A DNA stretch of 64,000 bases from Macrosoma leucophasiata. Taxonomy: Eukaryota > Arthropoda > Insecta > Lepidoptera > Hedylidae. The stretch spans positions 22,956,001 through 23,020,000 of the forward strand of contig JAWQUS010000007.1 in assembly GCA_036365455.1 (NCBI GenBank), in the 5' to 3' direction. The position numbers were made by a program, and so were the translations under genes. How positions within the stretch are numbered: position 1 is the first letter of the stretch; each line of letters opens with the position of its first letter. Shown piece after piece: positions 10,205 to 21,900 of this stretch. The notes beneath the pieces are model-generated. The model searched no databases, was not told the DNA's origin, and saw only the letters and a list, made by a program, of their open reading frames with translations.

Positions 10205-10432
10205 AAACCCGGCTTGACGACCCGGTTAGTCTAGCGGTGTGAGATGACCGTTTGATTCGAAGGGTCGCGGGTTCGATCCCCGCACCGGGACAAATATTTG
10301 TATGGCCTACAGATATTTGTTTCGGGTCTGGGTGTTTGTGTATGTGTTGTATGTGTACAACGGCACCCACGACACAGGTTTATACCTACTGTGGGGCTGT
10401 GAGTGTAAGCGTATTTTTTTTTTTAACCCTTC
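10205..10432 (+). mobile_element. tRNA-derived SINE (family 2)
   Basis: Head from about 10216: GACCCGGTTAGTCTAGCGG (box A-like) and GCGGGTTCGATCCCCGC (box B), closing with CACCGGG. The body has ACAGATATTTGTTTCGGGTC and the tail GTAAGCGTATTTTTTTTT. The anticodon arm does not fold as a normal 7-nt loop, so this is a SINE head rather than a tRNA gene. Relatives at 44313-44522 and 20508-20595. Confidence 0.75.
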
Positions 10433-11060
10433 AATCAATATACATTTAAATGGAAAGTCACCAGCTCTTGCGCAAAATCTTCATCAATTAAATTCAATTT
10501 CTCTTAGCTAAACGAGTGATCTCGCAGGCTTTCACAAAATAAGTTTTGTCAAAAAAATCTACTTAGCTTGAATCGGGATTAAAAAAGGAAGTGTGCAGCC
10601 TATAAAAAAGTTGTTGGACAAATTTCGGAGAATTTTTTTTTATAGAAACTTTTATAAAAAATATTTATTTTCCTTTTAGACTTTGTTGTACTTACACACT
10701 TTGGCTTGATGATCAAAACTGACTAAGTTGTTATATTGTTTAGGTACACTATGTTTTATGTCTTTTTAAAAAGGTCCGTAACTAATCATAATTATTAACT
10801 CTGTCATTTGTACAGCAACTTTTATTTTTGACCTTAGAAAAATATTATACTTACACACGTTTTTATTTCATTCGGAGTATAATACTAGCTTAAACATATT
10901 CACTTCTTAATTTAAACATATTAACAAAACATAAACTATAAAATAAAGGCCATTTAACAAAATCTATTATAAGGTATAGCTATCGAGACGGATCCTCAAC
11001 TCTGACCCTTCACCTGTACAAGAGTGAATTACTCCACGGACCTCAATTCATCACGTCTTC
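10433..11060. other. Intergenic, no gene seen
   Basis: AT-rich DNA downstream of the EEPD1 stop codon. No coding exon, RNA gene or clear repeat is recognised. Confidence 0.4.
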
Positions 11061-11071
11061 TCCATTATCAT

Positions 11072-11290
11072 TCACATGGCATCAAACCAATATATTGGTT
11101 TTGTTAAGACTAAATATGTGTTCGTACTACTAAGTGGACCATAGTCAAAATGATCCCCACTCTCTTCCAACAAGTCAAGTTCTGTGGCTGCAACTATAAA
11201 GCCATTGATGATCACTTGACAGTTATTAGATATACCAATGTGGGCTAAAAAGTCAATTCCTATTAATCTATGGCTATCAAAAATTAACAT
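11072..11290 (-). pseudogene. Possible retropepsin fragment of an LTR retrotransposon
   Basis: Minus reading DSHRLIGIDFLAHIG resembles the second half of retroviral-type aspartic proteases (LIGxDFL), followed by VIINGFIVAATELD. The active-site DTG half, reverse transcriptase and LTRs are not seen nearby. The assignment rests on one motif. Confidence 0.35.
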
Positions 11291-11299
11291 GGTTTCTCT

Positions 11300-12200
11300 A
11301 TTCTAGGATTTGGACGACATTTTGAGCATTACTGGACAAGATATCGAAGAGCAACAATAGAATTAAAAATACATTGAAATAATCCTTCTCATTAATTATT
11401 TGAAGCTCACGAAATATATCGTAATAAATAATAAAAACGATTTGCCACCCAAACACGAGATCGATTATTACATTTCAATAGGTACCTATTTACATTATAC
11501 AAAAATATTTAAGTAGATCTGTATTACATTCTATAATATATACATTTGTAATCACACTTTATTATACATCTTAGGAAAATTTCATATTACAGCTAAAGTA
11601 AGTTTAAGTTCTGTTCGATTTTGAATTCATTGAATTTTGCAGTTGCAAATAGAAAATCGCAGAGAACTTGAAATTACAATTACCTGTAATGCAATCGTTT
11701 ACAAGGAAATCCGTTTCAGGTACATTGTTACAAAAGTATCAATTTCATATTTAATTATACATATCACCTGATAAACAAAAAAAAAACACCCAAAAATACT
11801 ACCACCTCTCATAAAATAATGGACACTACCGTAAATATTGTATGTATAGAAGATATTTGTATAAGCTAAGATCACTTCTATTCAAATATTTAAATAAGTA
11901 TTTGGAAGTTCTTACTTTTGGTTTATTTCTTTTGCAAATATCGAAACTAGAGGGACTTTTAAATATTGTTACATTGCTCAATTAAAAAATTAAGTGAGAA
12001 ATCTAAAATGTTGACACGGAATTATATTTTATTTGGCAACGATTCCTAATATCTATTAAAATTCATAAAAAGAGAGAGAGAAAGTAAATAATGCGCAGTT
12101 ACAAATTCTAAATCGTTATATAATACACAAAATTTATAAGAAATCTTTAATTCATCGTTGTAAGTGTTACAAAACAATACCGTGGACAAGAATACACATA
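11300..12200. other. AT-rich DNA downstream of EEPD1, possible 3' UTR and beyond
   Basis: No gene recognised. TTTATT at 12028-12033 would read AATAAA on the minus strand about 645 nt after the EEPD1 stop. Confidence 0.35.
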
Positions 12201-12203
12201 AAG

Positions 12204-12364
12204 GCTTGCGCAGACGACGGACTTTTGTTCCTAGATGACAAAAATTCTCAAAGACTTTTCGGGGTACTCATAGTCCTTTGTGTGCGTTATTGCATACAGT
12301 TTATAAGAGATCTATATTGATAGATAAAAAAGTACCCCGGGTAAAGCACTTCGTCTGTGCAGGC
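12204..12364. repeat. Foldback element with GCCTGCGCAGAC ends
   Basis: Ends read GGCTTGCGCAGACG and CGTCTGTGCAGGCC. The inside has CTTTTGTTCCTAG and a GGGGTACTC/GTACCCC pair. A second copy in opposite orientation lies at 55912-56073. Confidence 0.6.
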
Positions 12365-12676
12365 CATAAGAATGACATGTAGAAGTATATTCTAATAATT
12401 CAAATTATAAAGAATATATGTACCTACTGAAAAAATATGTTGGCTTATAATTGTAACTAAATGTATAAACATTTGCATAATAATAAATATAAATAAATAT
12501 TTGATTATAATTAATGAATTACTTTTGAATAAAAGTATGACAAAATGGCAGCCGCGTCAATTGAAATAAAACGTATGCAATGTTAATAAAAGAAGACATT
12601 GTATTACTAGAAAAATAGCAGACGGGACGCAATAGACTAAGGACTTTTTCCTATCAAAGATTAATCTTATTGTTTG

Positions 12677-12912
12677 TCAATCTGGAACTTTGATTTCGAC
12701 CCATATGGGGCAGAATGGGGAAGCGGGGCCGCCCCACGACCAGCCTCGTGGGATTGCTAGATGACTCAAGCCAGATTTAACTGCGCCCGCGTACCCGTTA
12801 AAACTAGATTTGTCTATGGTCCCGGGACATAGAACTGTACTCTGTCCCTTTGTGTTGAGGTCGACTGTGGTCACGATGTCTTCGCTCAGCAATGACTCGC
12901 ATTTGTTTAGCG
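12677..12912 (-). CDS. EEPD1: EEPD1 exon 6, C-terminus (residues 479-556)
   Basis: The acceptor TCTATTTTCAG at 12913 precedes CGCTAAAC. The exon reads [17 protein letters not shown], then [18 protein letters not shown] and ends KVPD with TGA at 12679-12677. WSWGG-AS--CP is the signature of the EEPD1 C-terminus; the histidine expected after AS- is absent (SPF). Downstream minus-strand DNA is AT-rich, and TTTATT at 12028-12033 (AATAAA on the minus strand) is one possible poly(A) signal. Confidence 0.88.
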
Positions 12913-15900
12913 CTGAAAATAGAGAATGAGTAAATATTTAATTGCTTCTGCCTGTTATATCTTTATCATTATACTGTACGTGTGTATGTCACTGAACTTC
13001 TCCTAAACGGCTGGACCGATTTGAATAATTTTTTTTGTATGAATTTGGGTGGCGTCCTGGTTGGTTTAGATATACAATTTAGCCTGGCAGGTGCCACTGC
13101 AGTCGATATCTATGTTAAGCCGTGGACCCACCGCAGCGCACGGAGAGTATACGTACGTAGATCAAGCTTCGCCTAGCAAGAAAATATATGACATTGTGTC
13201 GACTGCAACCCACGGAGAGTTACTTGAATTGAAACTCGTAGCTTCCTCGAATATGCGAGCATGTATCTCAACGCTGGCAATATCAGACACGCTGTACACG
13301 CGGACCACGTAGTGCACGGAAGCGAGGCCGAGTGGTGGGTGAGAGGGAGACGAGGAAGCGACGCTTGTGCTGCAGTGGAAACGGTGACCCACGTTGTCTA
13401 ACAAATTAAATTAAACCATGCGTCCCCTTGCACGGCGTGCGCTTCGGTGGGTGCGCGGCTTTATACCCGTGCGAAGCCGGGGCCGGTCGCTACTAAAGTA
13501 TAGAATTAAATATGATTAATTTTAATGATTAATTACTACAACCGTTAGTAACAATAATGCTATATGAGGCAACATTGTTGCTTTATCGGATTAAACGCGT
13601 AAAAAATCACATGAATAATTATCACATTGTTACTAAGAAGCTCCTGAAGATATCTAGACGCCTATGAGCCGAACGGCTCTTGAAGGTAACTGACACTGAT
13701 AATAATTCTGATTAATTCTAAAATTGAGATAACACTGTGATAAAATATATTTATTTTCGTTTACAAGAGGTACATTTCGAGAAGTTATTTACATATATTC
13801 TGTACAATTGAGGAAAGAGCATACACTTCACATTGATGGTAACTAAGGATAAGGAGGAATACTGTATCCTATAAACATCTGCATACTTGTAGAACGAGGA
13901 ATGTCAATGTAGCTTAGCTGTTATGGTATGATATTACGGGGTCGTGTCGTACATTACCATCTTTTTAGGGTTCCGTACCCAAAGGATAAAAACGGGACCT
14001 ATTACCTACCTACTAAGGCGATGATGATACGGAACACTTCGTGCAAAAGCAAAGGGCTCTCAGCCTATTTTACAGCCATTATTTACAACATCCTAAGGGT
14101 CCTTCCCTGGTGGTCCGATGCTTGGCATAGGGCGTTGTGGGGGACATTAACACTTAGGCATTGAAATGCCTCTGTTAGACTGGCTCGCCTTATTAGGTGC
14201 ATTTTAAAACAACATACTAATCAATTGAATTAAGCATGCTAAGTTCAAAATTACCTAATTTACTTGCCGCTAAATGGTAGTATTCAGCACTATCGTGTTC
14301 CGGTCAGGTGGTAATGTACGGCCCTGTAATTTCCGGCATAGAAGCATAACACCTTAGGCCTCAGGAGTGGTAACGCATCTGAATTTTGACTTTGGTCTTC
14401 GTGTAAGTGTCTAGAGGCTGCAGTCATCATTTAACATCAATGTGAACTGCATGCTTGTTTGCCACTTCCATAACATAAAAAAAAATTGATGCAGATGTGC
14501 CGTAGAAACACATTTTCTAAAAACAGAACTATTTAGATATATAAGTATATACAATCGGCAGCTGTGCGATTGTACATGGGCAATCACGATATAATTACGC
14601 AAGTGATTAGAACCACAAAGGACGGTTGATAATAATTTTATCTGCTGTTGTGCCCACGCGACAGGCGACAGCGGAAAATAAGTACACATTCAATTATGTG
14701 GGCCTACCGCCTAAAAGCCTACAACCTAAATACATTGATCATTTTATCATATTTCTGCACCCTTTCGTTTCCTATCACTACTACTCAATGGTTGACTGGG
14801 AGATAATGCCTAGAGGCTAATGCCTCGGCGGACTTAATAGTCCGCCTTTTGTGTTTATTTTGTGCAATATAGAATAAATAAATAAATAAATACGTACCGA
14901 ATTCACACATTCTTTTTTACAAAACGCGTAAAAAAAAATGTGTGAATTTCGTACGTATTTAGGTTGTAGGCTTTTTATTATACAACGAGGTGACAAATAA
15001 GCAGATCAATGTATGTTAAGTGATCACTGCAGCCTAAAGACCCAAACTGTAGTAACTGTATTAACATAAAAAACCCAAATTGTAGTTGCGTTGTCACCCC
15101 TGAGAACCAAGTTGTTATGTGTATGTGATAATTATCTATATTAGGCTATCTATATTAAGACAGTAAAATTCGAGTGTCTGTACTCAAACTCAAAACTTTT
15201 TGGAATTTTTGTCTGTCTGTCTGGTACGTTATAACTTCGAATCTACTCAAAGAGTTTGAATGCGGTTTTCACAGGTGGATTACATATAATTAGGAGCGTT
15301 GTTACTTTGTTTCGTCAAAATCGGTTAGAGGAAAAGAAGTGATAGTCAATTGAAAATTAACTTCAACCACTGTTTGAAGGAGTTGAATGCGGCTTACCTA
15401 CATAAACGTATTTAATTTAGATAAAGCTAGAATTTCTACTTTGTTTTATCGATATCAATAAAGACAAAAATACACTGCAGTCTCTATTGAATTTGAATAA
15501 AATAACGCATTGAATGTGGTCATACGCCAAGTAAATCAGCGCCATCTATTGAGGTTTTATGTAACCTAATTGTATATTTTAATTGGGGGGTAAGGGGTGA
15601 ACAGTACTACCATCTTAACCGACCCAATTGTCAACCTCACCTGCTCGCGTCCGGTGGTTCGTAAGAATAGGCGACGGCGGCACTCCGTTGGGGTGTCGTG
15701 GTGCCCCCTGCTAGACAACGGACGAAGCTCTGGCGACCGAGTCAGTGGCGGTATACCCACTCACCCAGTTCAACTGGAAGAGGGCACAGCGACCTTGACG
15801 TCTTAAATAACGTCCAAAATGTCTGGTGCAGAAGGCAAGGGGAAACCACTGCACTATTTTCCCATGAAAGTCGTTATGAAGGGTAAAACAAATAATAAAA

Positions 15901-18900
15901 CGTGGCCTGACGAACCGCTTAGCAACCGGAGCCGCTCTGCGTCCGGGGCAGACGGTGTGAAATTGGCTACCGGCCATGCTGATGTGGTGGACTAGGCATC
16001 GCATGGAAATTGTACGACTGGAAGACTGCAGAAGATAACACATAGCCAGAAGATCGGAACATGGAATGTGCGAGGTCTGCTCCAGCCCGGGAAACTTAGA
16101 ATTCTGGAGCAAGAGATTGCCAGATGCTCTCTTAACATCTGTGGCATCAGTAAAACCCACTGGAAAGGTAATGGGCATTTCCTAACGGAAAATCGCGCTG
16201 TCTATTTCTCAGGCAATGACCATAGCAGCAGGAATGATATTGCATTGCTCCTTCCAAAACAACTAAGGAACACTGTGATGGGATACAAGCCGGTTAGCGA
16301 TCGAGTACTGAGCATCAAGCTGAAAGCAACGCCTGTGAATTTGAATATCGTACAGATCTATGCCCCAACCAGCGGATACAGCGATGCAGATCTAGAAAGT
16401 TTCTACGCAGAACTAGAGGCAACAGTATCGAAAGTCCCCAACAGAGAGCTGCTCTTAATAATAGGCGATTTCAACGCAAAGATAGGTGCAAAAGCTCATC
16501 AATTAAGTCATTGTGCTGGAAAATTTGGGCTAGGGGATCGTAACGAGAGAGGAGAACGCCTGATTCAATTTGCTACGGAGAACAATATGGTGATATCTAA
16601 CAGCTTCTTTCAAAATCACCCTCGAAGACTATACACCTGGACCTCACCTGATGGTAATTACAGAAATCAAATTGATTACATTATCATCAGAACACGATGG
16701 AAGACATCAATACGAACGGCACACACACTCCCTGGGGCTGACTGCGGATCTGATCACCAATTGTTGATTGCTAAAGTTAAGCTTAAGCTAAGAACATCCA
16801 GAAAGATTGAACAGAGAAAAAGGCTTAAAGTAGAGGATCATTCGACGTTTACGGCAGTGTTGGAACATAACTGGATGCAGTGGATTAGTGTGGACTCCAG
16901 TGCAGAGGACTTTGGGAAAGGTTAAAAGAGTTAATAGAATCAACTGTGAAAGAATCCAAAGTTAATGAACGGACACGTAAACGTCAACACTGGATGAGTG
17001 ATAACACACTGCAACTTGTAGAGGAAAGACGAAGACTGAAATCTTCTGGGGCTGATGTAAGGACACTTAATGAAAAATCAGCCCTAATTCAAACAGCTTG
17101 TCGGCGTGATGTGAACAACCAACTCAAAAGAACTTGTGAGGAGGTGGAGGCTCATGCAGAGGGGCACGAACCCAAGGATCTCTATCAGAAGATAAAATTA
17201 ATAACGAAATCCTTTTCAAGTAAGACATGGGCAGTCGAGAATTCTCGTGGCGTGATAGTGTCGGAAATAGACGCAATATCTGATGTTTGGAGGGAATACT
17301 GTTAGTCTTTATATCAAGATCCGCAGTCACATTGCTTCAGTGAAACTGAACCTGAGGAATGTGAGTAAGAGCCCAGTATTCTGAAAGATGAGGTCAGAGC
17401 GGCAATCAAGCACCTAAAGCGAGGAAAAGCCACAGGAAGAGATTTGCTTCCAATCGAAACAATTAAAGCTTCGGCAGAGTATGGTGTAAAAATCTTCCAC
17501 ATCCTATGCAATAAGGTCGAAGCATTGCTCCATAAAATGGAAACCGTGAGCATCGAATTTGGGCTCAAAATCAACCGAGCGTAGACTAAAATGATGATTG
17601 TAGACCGCATCAATAACAACTCGCCGGAAGTTACTGAAATTGCGAACTGTGAAGTCGTACAATCTTACATATACTTGGGAGCATTGATCACAAACAATGG
17701 TGGATGCGTTGATGAGATCAAGCGACGGATGGCCATGTCAAGATCGGCTATGGAGAAGATGAAGAAGATTTGGAAAAATCGCAACATCACTAAAGCTACT
17801 TAAACCCGACTTGTACGAGCGTTGATTTTTCCAATTTATCTCTACGCAGCCGAGACGTGGACACTACGGGAGAGTGAAGGGAAGCGTATAGATGCACTAG
17901 AGATCTGGTGTTGGAGAAGAATGCTGGGGGTATCGTGGAGAGAATTCCGAACCAACCAATCCATATTCCAAGAACTAGGCATCAAGCAGCGTCTGTCGTC
18001 TATAGTACAATCCCGCATCCTTACCTTTTTCGGCCACGTATCGCGTCGTAACGAGGTCTCAATCGAACGCTTGGTAGTGCAGGGACGAGTTGAGGGCACA
18101 CGTGCTAGAGGCAAGTCGCCTATGAGGTGGACAGACCAGATAAAATCTGCACTGGGCGGTCCACTCCATGAATGCTCCAGTAAAGCAAAGAGGCGCGACG
18201 AGTGGCGAAGGATTGTGAAGCGAGCCACTACACCTGGAAATACGACCACGACCACTCTGACAAGAGTGTAACGCAAGAGAAGAAGAATTGTATAATTTAG
18301 TTACATAAAACCTCAGTAGATGGCGCTGACTTATTTCAGAATTCTTTAGAATTAACTATAAGTCTATTATAGGTCTGGATAATGGTAGTTGTCACAGGTT
18401 ACGCGAAAAGTGACCTACACGCGAGCGGAGCCGCGGGCATCAGCTAGTTTTTAATATAGCTAAGATGATACAAAGTTCACCCATGTATAAAAATAACTAT
18501 CATAATAGATAATCTTCATGTTCAGTGGTTGTATATATAAACCTAAATAATGTTAAAAAAATCAATCGATATATTTCAATGTCTAAGTAAAAGGGAATTA
18601 ATTACGGTAACAAATATAACTGGAATAAAAAGTATTGATAGATAAATAGACGAATATTAGTGGTCATATTTAATTAAATTCACTCATGCTTTATTGCAAA
18701 AAAAGAAAATTATATAATTTTACGATTTAAAACGAACGTCGCTTATATCTTGAACAACAATAGACTAAAGTTCAACGACGAGTCAACGCAATGTCCAACA
18801 AAGGACTTTGTCATTGTGCATTTAAATAGCTATCGTTGAACTATTTAATGTAATTCAGATGTAAATTGACGAAACTTGAGGAAAAGCGCGCGCAATAATA

Positions 18901-21900
18901 GTTCTGAACGATACGGTCTTTACAGAATAATATCTACTTTTCCTCAAATAACAAGGTTGTTTAGCTGCAAGACGTCTTAAGATAGGGTTTTAAACTGCAC
19001 GGGTAGTGCTACTTTTGATAGCTTTAGCTGGGGCTTGTAGTACCTACTAGTAGAACTAGCTAGAAACATATAATATCTACGGCTAATTCGTAGGAGTCCT
19101 CTGGTATTGTTTTTTTTATAATAAAAACCTGCAGTATCCTAAATCGTAATATGAAATGTGAAAATAAAAGTTACGAAAATAAACGTGCCTGTAATCCCCA
19201 AAGGTATAGGATAAACTACGGAGGCAATATGAAATGTAACATTTTTATCACCTTAATTACGAAAAAAAGTGATTACTGTTGATGAAAGATTATTTTAAAG
19301 ATTTTTTAAAATTATCAGTAATACAATCTATCTCAGCAAATGTTCATCACCTCATACTCATACACACCTTTGTACAGTAGGATGCCACTGTTAAACTAGA
19401 AAAGGTTGCTGAAATTAGGCAAATTCTCAGATTGAAGGACGTTATAAGCATCAATATAAACTTTGACCGACTTGAAAGTACTTGAAAGTTCGCGTCAATA
19501 CCTATCAGCAACTTTCCAACAAACGAATTGAAGCTGAAGGGAGGTCAAATGTTAACCTAAATATAGGAATTGAAATTCAAGCCGACTATTTTGATTCATT
19601 CTAGATTACGCCTTTGCTTTTTCTGAAATTGAAAAATCTCAATAATGATCCATCCCGAAATCTCGGGACAGCAAAAGTGGCCGGCTACCACTATTCTACC
19701 GAGTCGCAACTCGTATCACGCCTGCATTCCTCGAAGGGGTAGGCAGCGATAAATGCTTCCATTCAAGCAAACACCCACGATTCGCAGGTGTGGTTTTGTC
19801 CCATCTAACAGGGTGGACATCTCCGGGCACATCACTAAACTGAGAGATTGGCATTGGGAAACTTCGAGAAAATGGAAAAATTGTAATCCACTATGTAATT
19901 GAAATAAATATCTTACAAGCTGTCGCAAGAAATAGCGGACATGAAAATAAATTCAAACGCGTTGCTCACACCGATGATGGCTCCCCACGGTTTTGCTTTT
20001 ATTTTTATTTTATGCGGCTATGGCTTCAACGTTATTTATTGTATGGCAGAATGACGTTTTCCGGATCAGCTCATCATCATCATCATCATTTCAGGTAAAA
20101 CATTTCCAATACTGGACAAAGGCCTCCCCCAAAGGTTGCCACAACGAACGGTCCTGGGCCGTCCTCATCTAGCGATTAAACGCGACCTTCACCAGGTCGT
20201 CGGTCCATCTTGCCCCCACAAGCTTCGTCTTCCGGGACGCGGTCACCATTCAAGAGCTTTTCTGCCCCAGCGGCCGTCAGTTCTTCGAGCTATATGCTCT
20301 GCCCACTGCCACTTGAGTCTCGCTATTCGGTGAGCCGGGTCGGCTAGTAAAGAATAATTCACCTTTATTTTTGATAGCCACCAAACCCGGCAAAGCAGTA
20401 GTCGCCTCCCAATACCACGCCATCGATGCAATTAAAATAAAAATCTTCTATTAGGCAAGTTTGGACGAATATACAAAAACCTTTAGAATCTTCAACAGCA
20501 CTTGACGACCCGGTTAGTTTGTATGGCCTACAGATATTTGTTTCGCGTCCGGATGTTTGTGTATGTGTTGTGTGTGTACATTGTGTACATTGTGTACGAT
20601 ATAATAATGTCCTCCAGACCTAATTTCGGTCACGGTGGCCAATGTCAACGGAGACTAGCCAACTGCGCGAGAGATATTATAGTGCACAAGTGTAAGCGCA
20701 AACACAGGTTCCCTTACCCTCATAGTCCGATGGGACGGCAATCCGACACGACCGGGGAGGGATCGGCTCGGACCGACGCGACGGCTTTACGTGCTCTCCG
20801 AGGCACTACCAGACTCCGGGATACTACTGGGAATTTCCTCACAGAAAAAACCCAATAACAGATTTCCCGACCTGGGGATCGAACCCGCGTTTGCGACTAC
20901 TGAGCCAACGAGGCAGTCAAATTCCTACGATATGGGTTTATAAGTAATGTGGGGTGACTGTGACTAAGCGAATTTATTTATTTGACTAGCTGTGCCCGCA
21001 ACTTTGTTTACGTGGAATAGTGGCTTTGGGACTTGAGGCAGCGCTTTTGGATATATATTTTGGTTAATTTTTTATCATAAACACTTTTGGGTAGCTAAAA
21101 AATGAACTTTACAGTAATGCTTCTCTTTTCACGATATTAGACGTATGGCCATCGGGGATAAAAGCACACAGGCTGCTAGTATTGCGAAATATTGTTAATT
21201 AAGTGTTTAAACGCGCATTCATCCTATGTAAAGTTTCAGTCAATTAGTGCTTCTAACAGAGAATGAGAGATTAAAGGAATGATCTATGCATAATATAGGC
21301 ATTCCGTAAGAGACGGCAGCAGAGAAAAATTGAATATTAACGTTGTGCATTTTTACCCACTAATGCCTTCAACACCACCACCACCATCGTTACCCGCACC
21401 ACCATCACCACAACTAATGCCACCAACGCCTCCAAAACTACCAACAACACCACCGTCACCAACGCCACCAATGCCTCTATCGCCACTAAAAACCACCGCC
21501 AGCACCACTAACGCCACCAACACCACCACCAGAGTCACCAACAACACCTATGCCACCAACGACACCAACGCCACCACCACCACTACTACCAACACCACCA
21601 ATGCCACCACCACCACCACCATCACCATCACCATCATAATTACATCCGAAAGACGTCCATCCGTCTCTGCTGGACAAAGCATTTTCCGACGATGCTCCCA
21701 AAAGTGTTGTGCGTCATAAGGAAAGAATATGTCATCATTGAATGGTGATCATAGCGGCGATTGTTTTATGCCGAGACGCTGCTATGTGGTATACTTAATG
21801 TTACTAAGATAGAAAAAACCGGCCAAGTGCGAGTCGAACTCGTGCACGAAGGGTTCCGAACAAAAATGGCATAAAAATTACGTTTGTTGGAAGGTAATAT

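Larger units (their letters stand above)
15536..18329 (+). mobile_element. Decayed RTE-like LINE between inverted repeats
   Basis: Flanks TCAGCGCCATCTATTGAGG at 15536 and the complement ending CAGTAGATGGCGCTGA at 18329 form a near-perfect inverted pair of more than 30 bp. Between them lie an endonuclease domain (about 16046-16925), a linker (16946-17305) and reverse-transcriptase pieces (17380-18271). The coding sequence is broken by a frameshift near 16905, several stops, and a deletion near 17520 that removes the reverse-transcriptase core. Inverted flanks are not a LINE feature, so it probably sits inside a DNA-transposon-like carrier. Confidence 0.75.

Noticed and set aside
10216..10290. 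A tRNA gene
   Set aside because: Box A and box B are present but the anticodon arm does not fold normally, and the sequence continues into a repeated SINE body.
17842..18276. 144-codon frame opposite the LINE
   Set aside because: Antisense shadow of the reverse-transcriptase remnant.
21330..21719. Proline/threonine-rich open frame
   Set aside because: Produced by the (ACC)n trinucleotide repeat; open frames exist on both strands.
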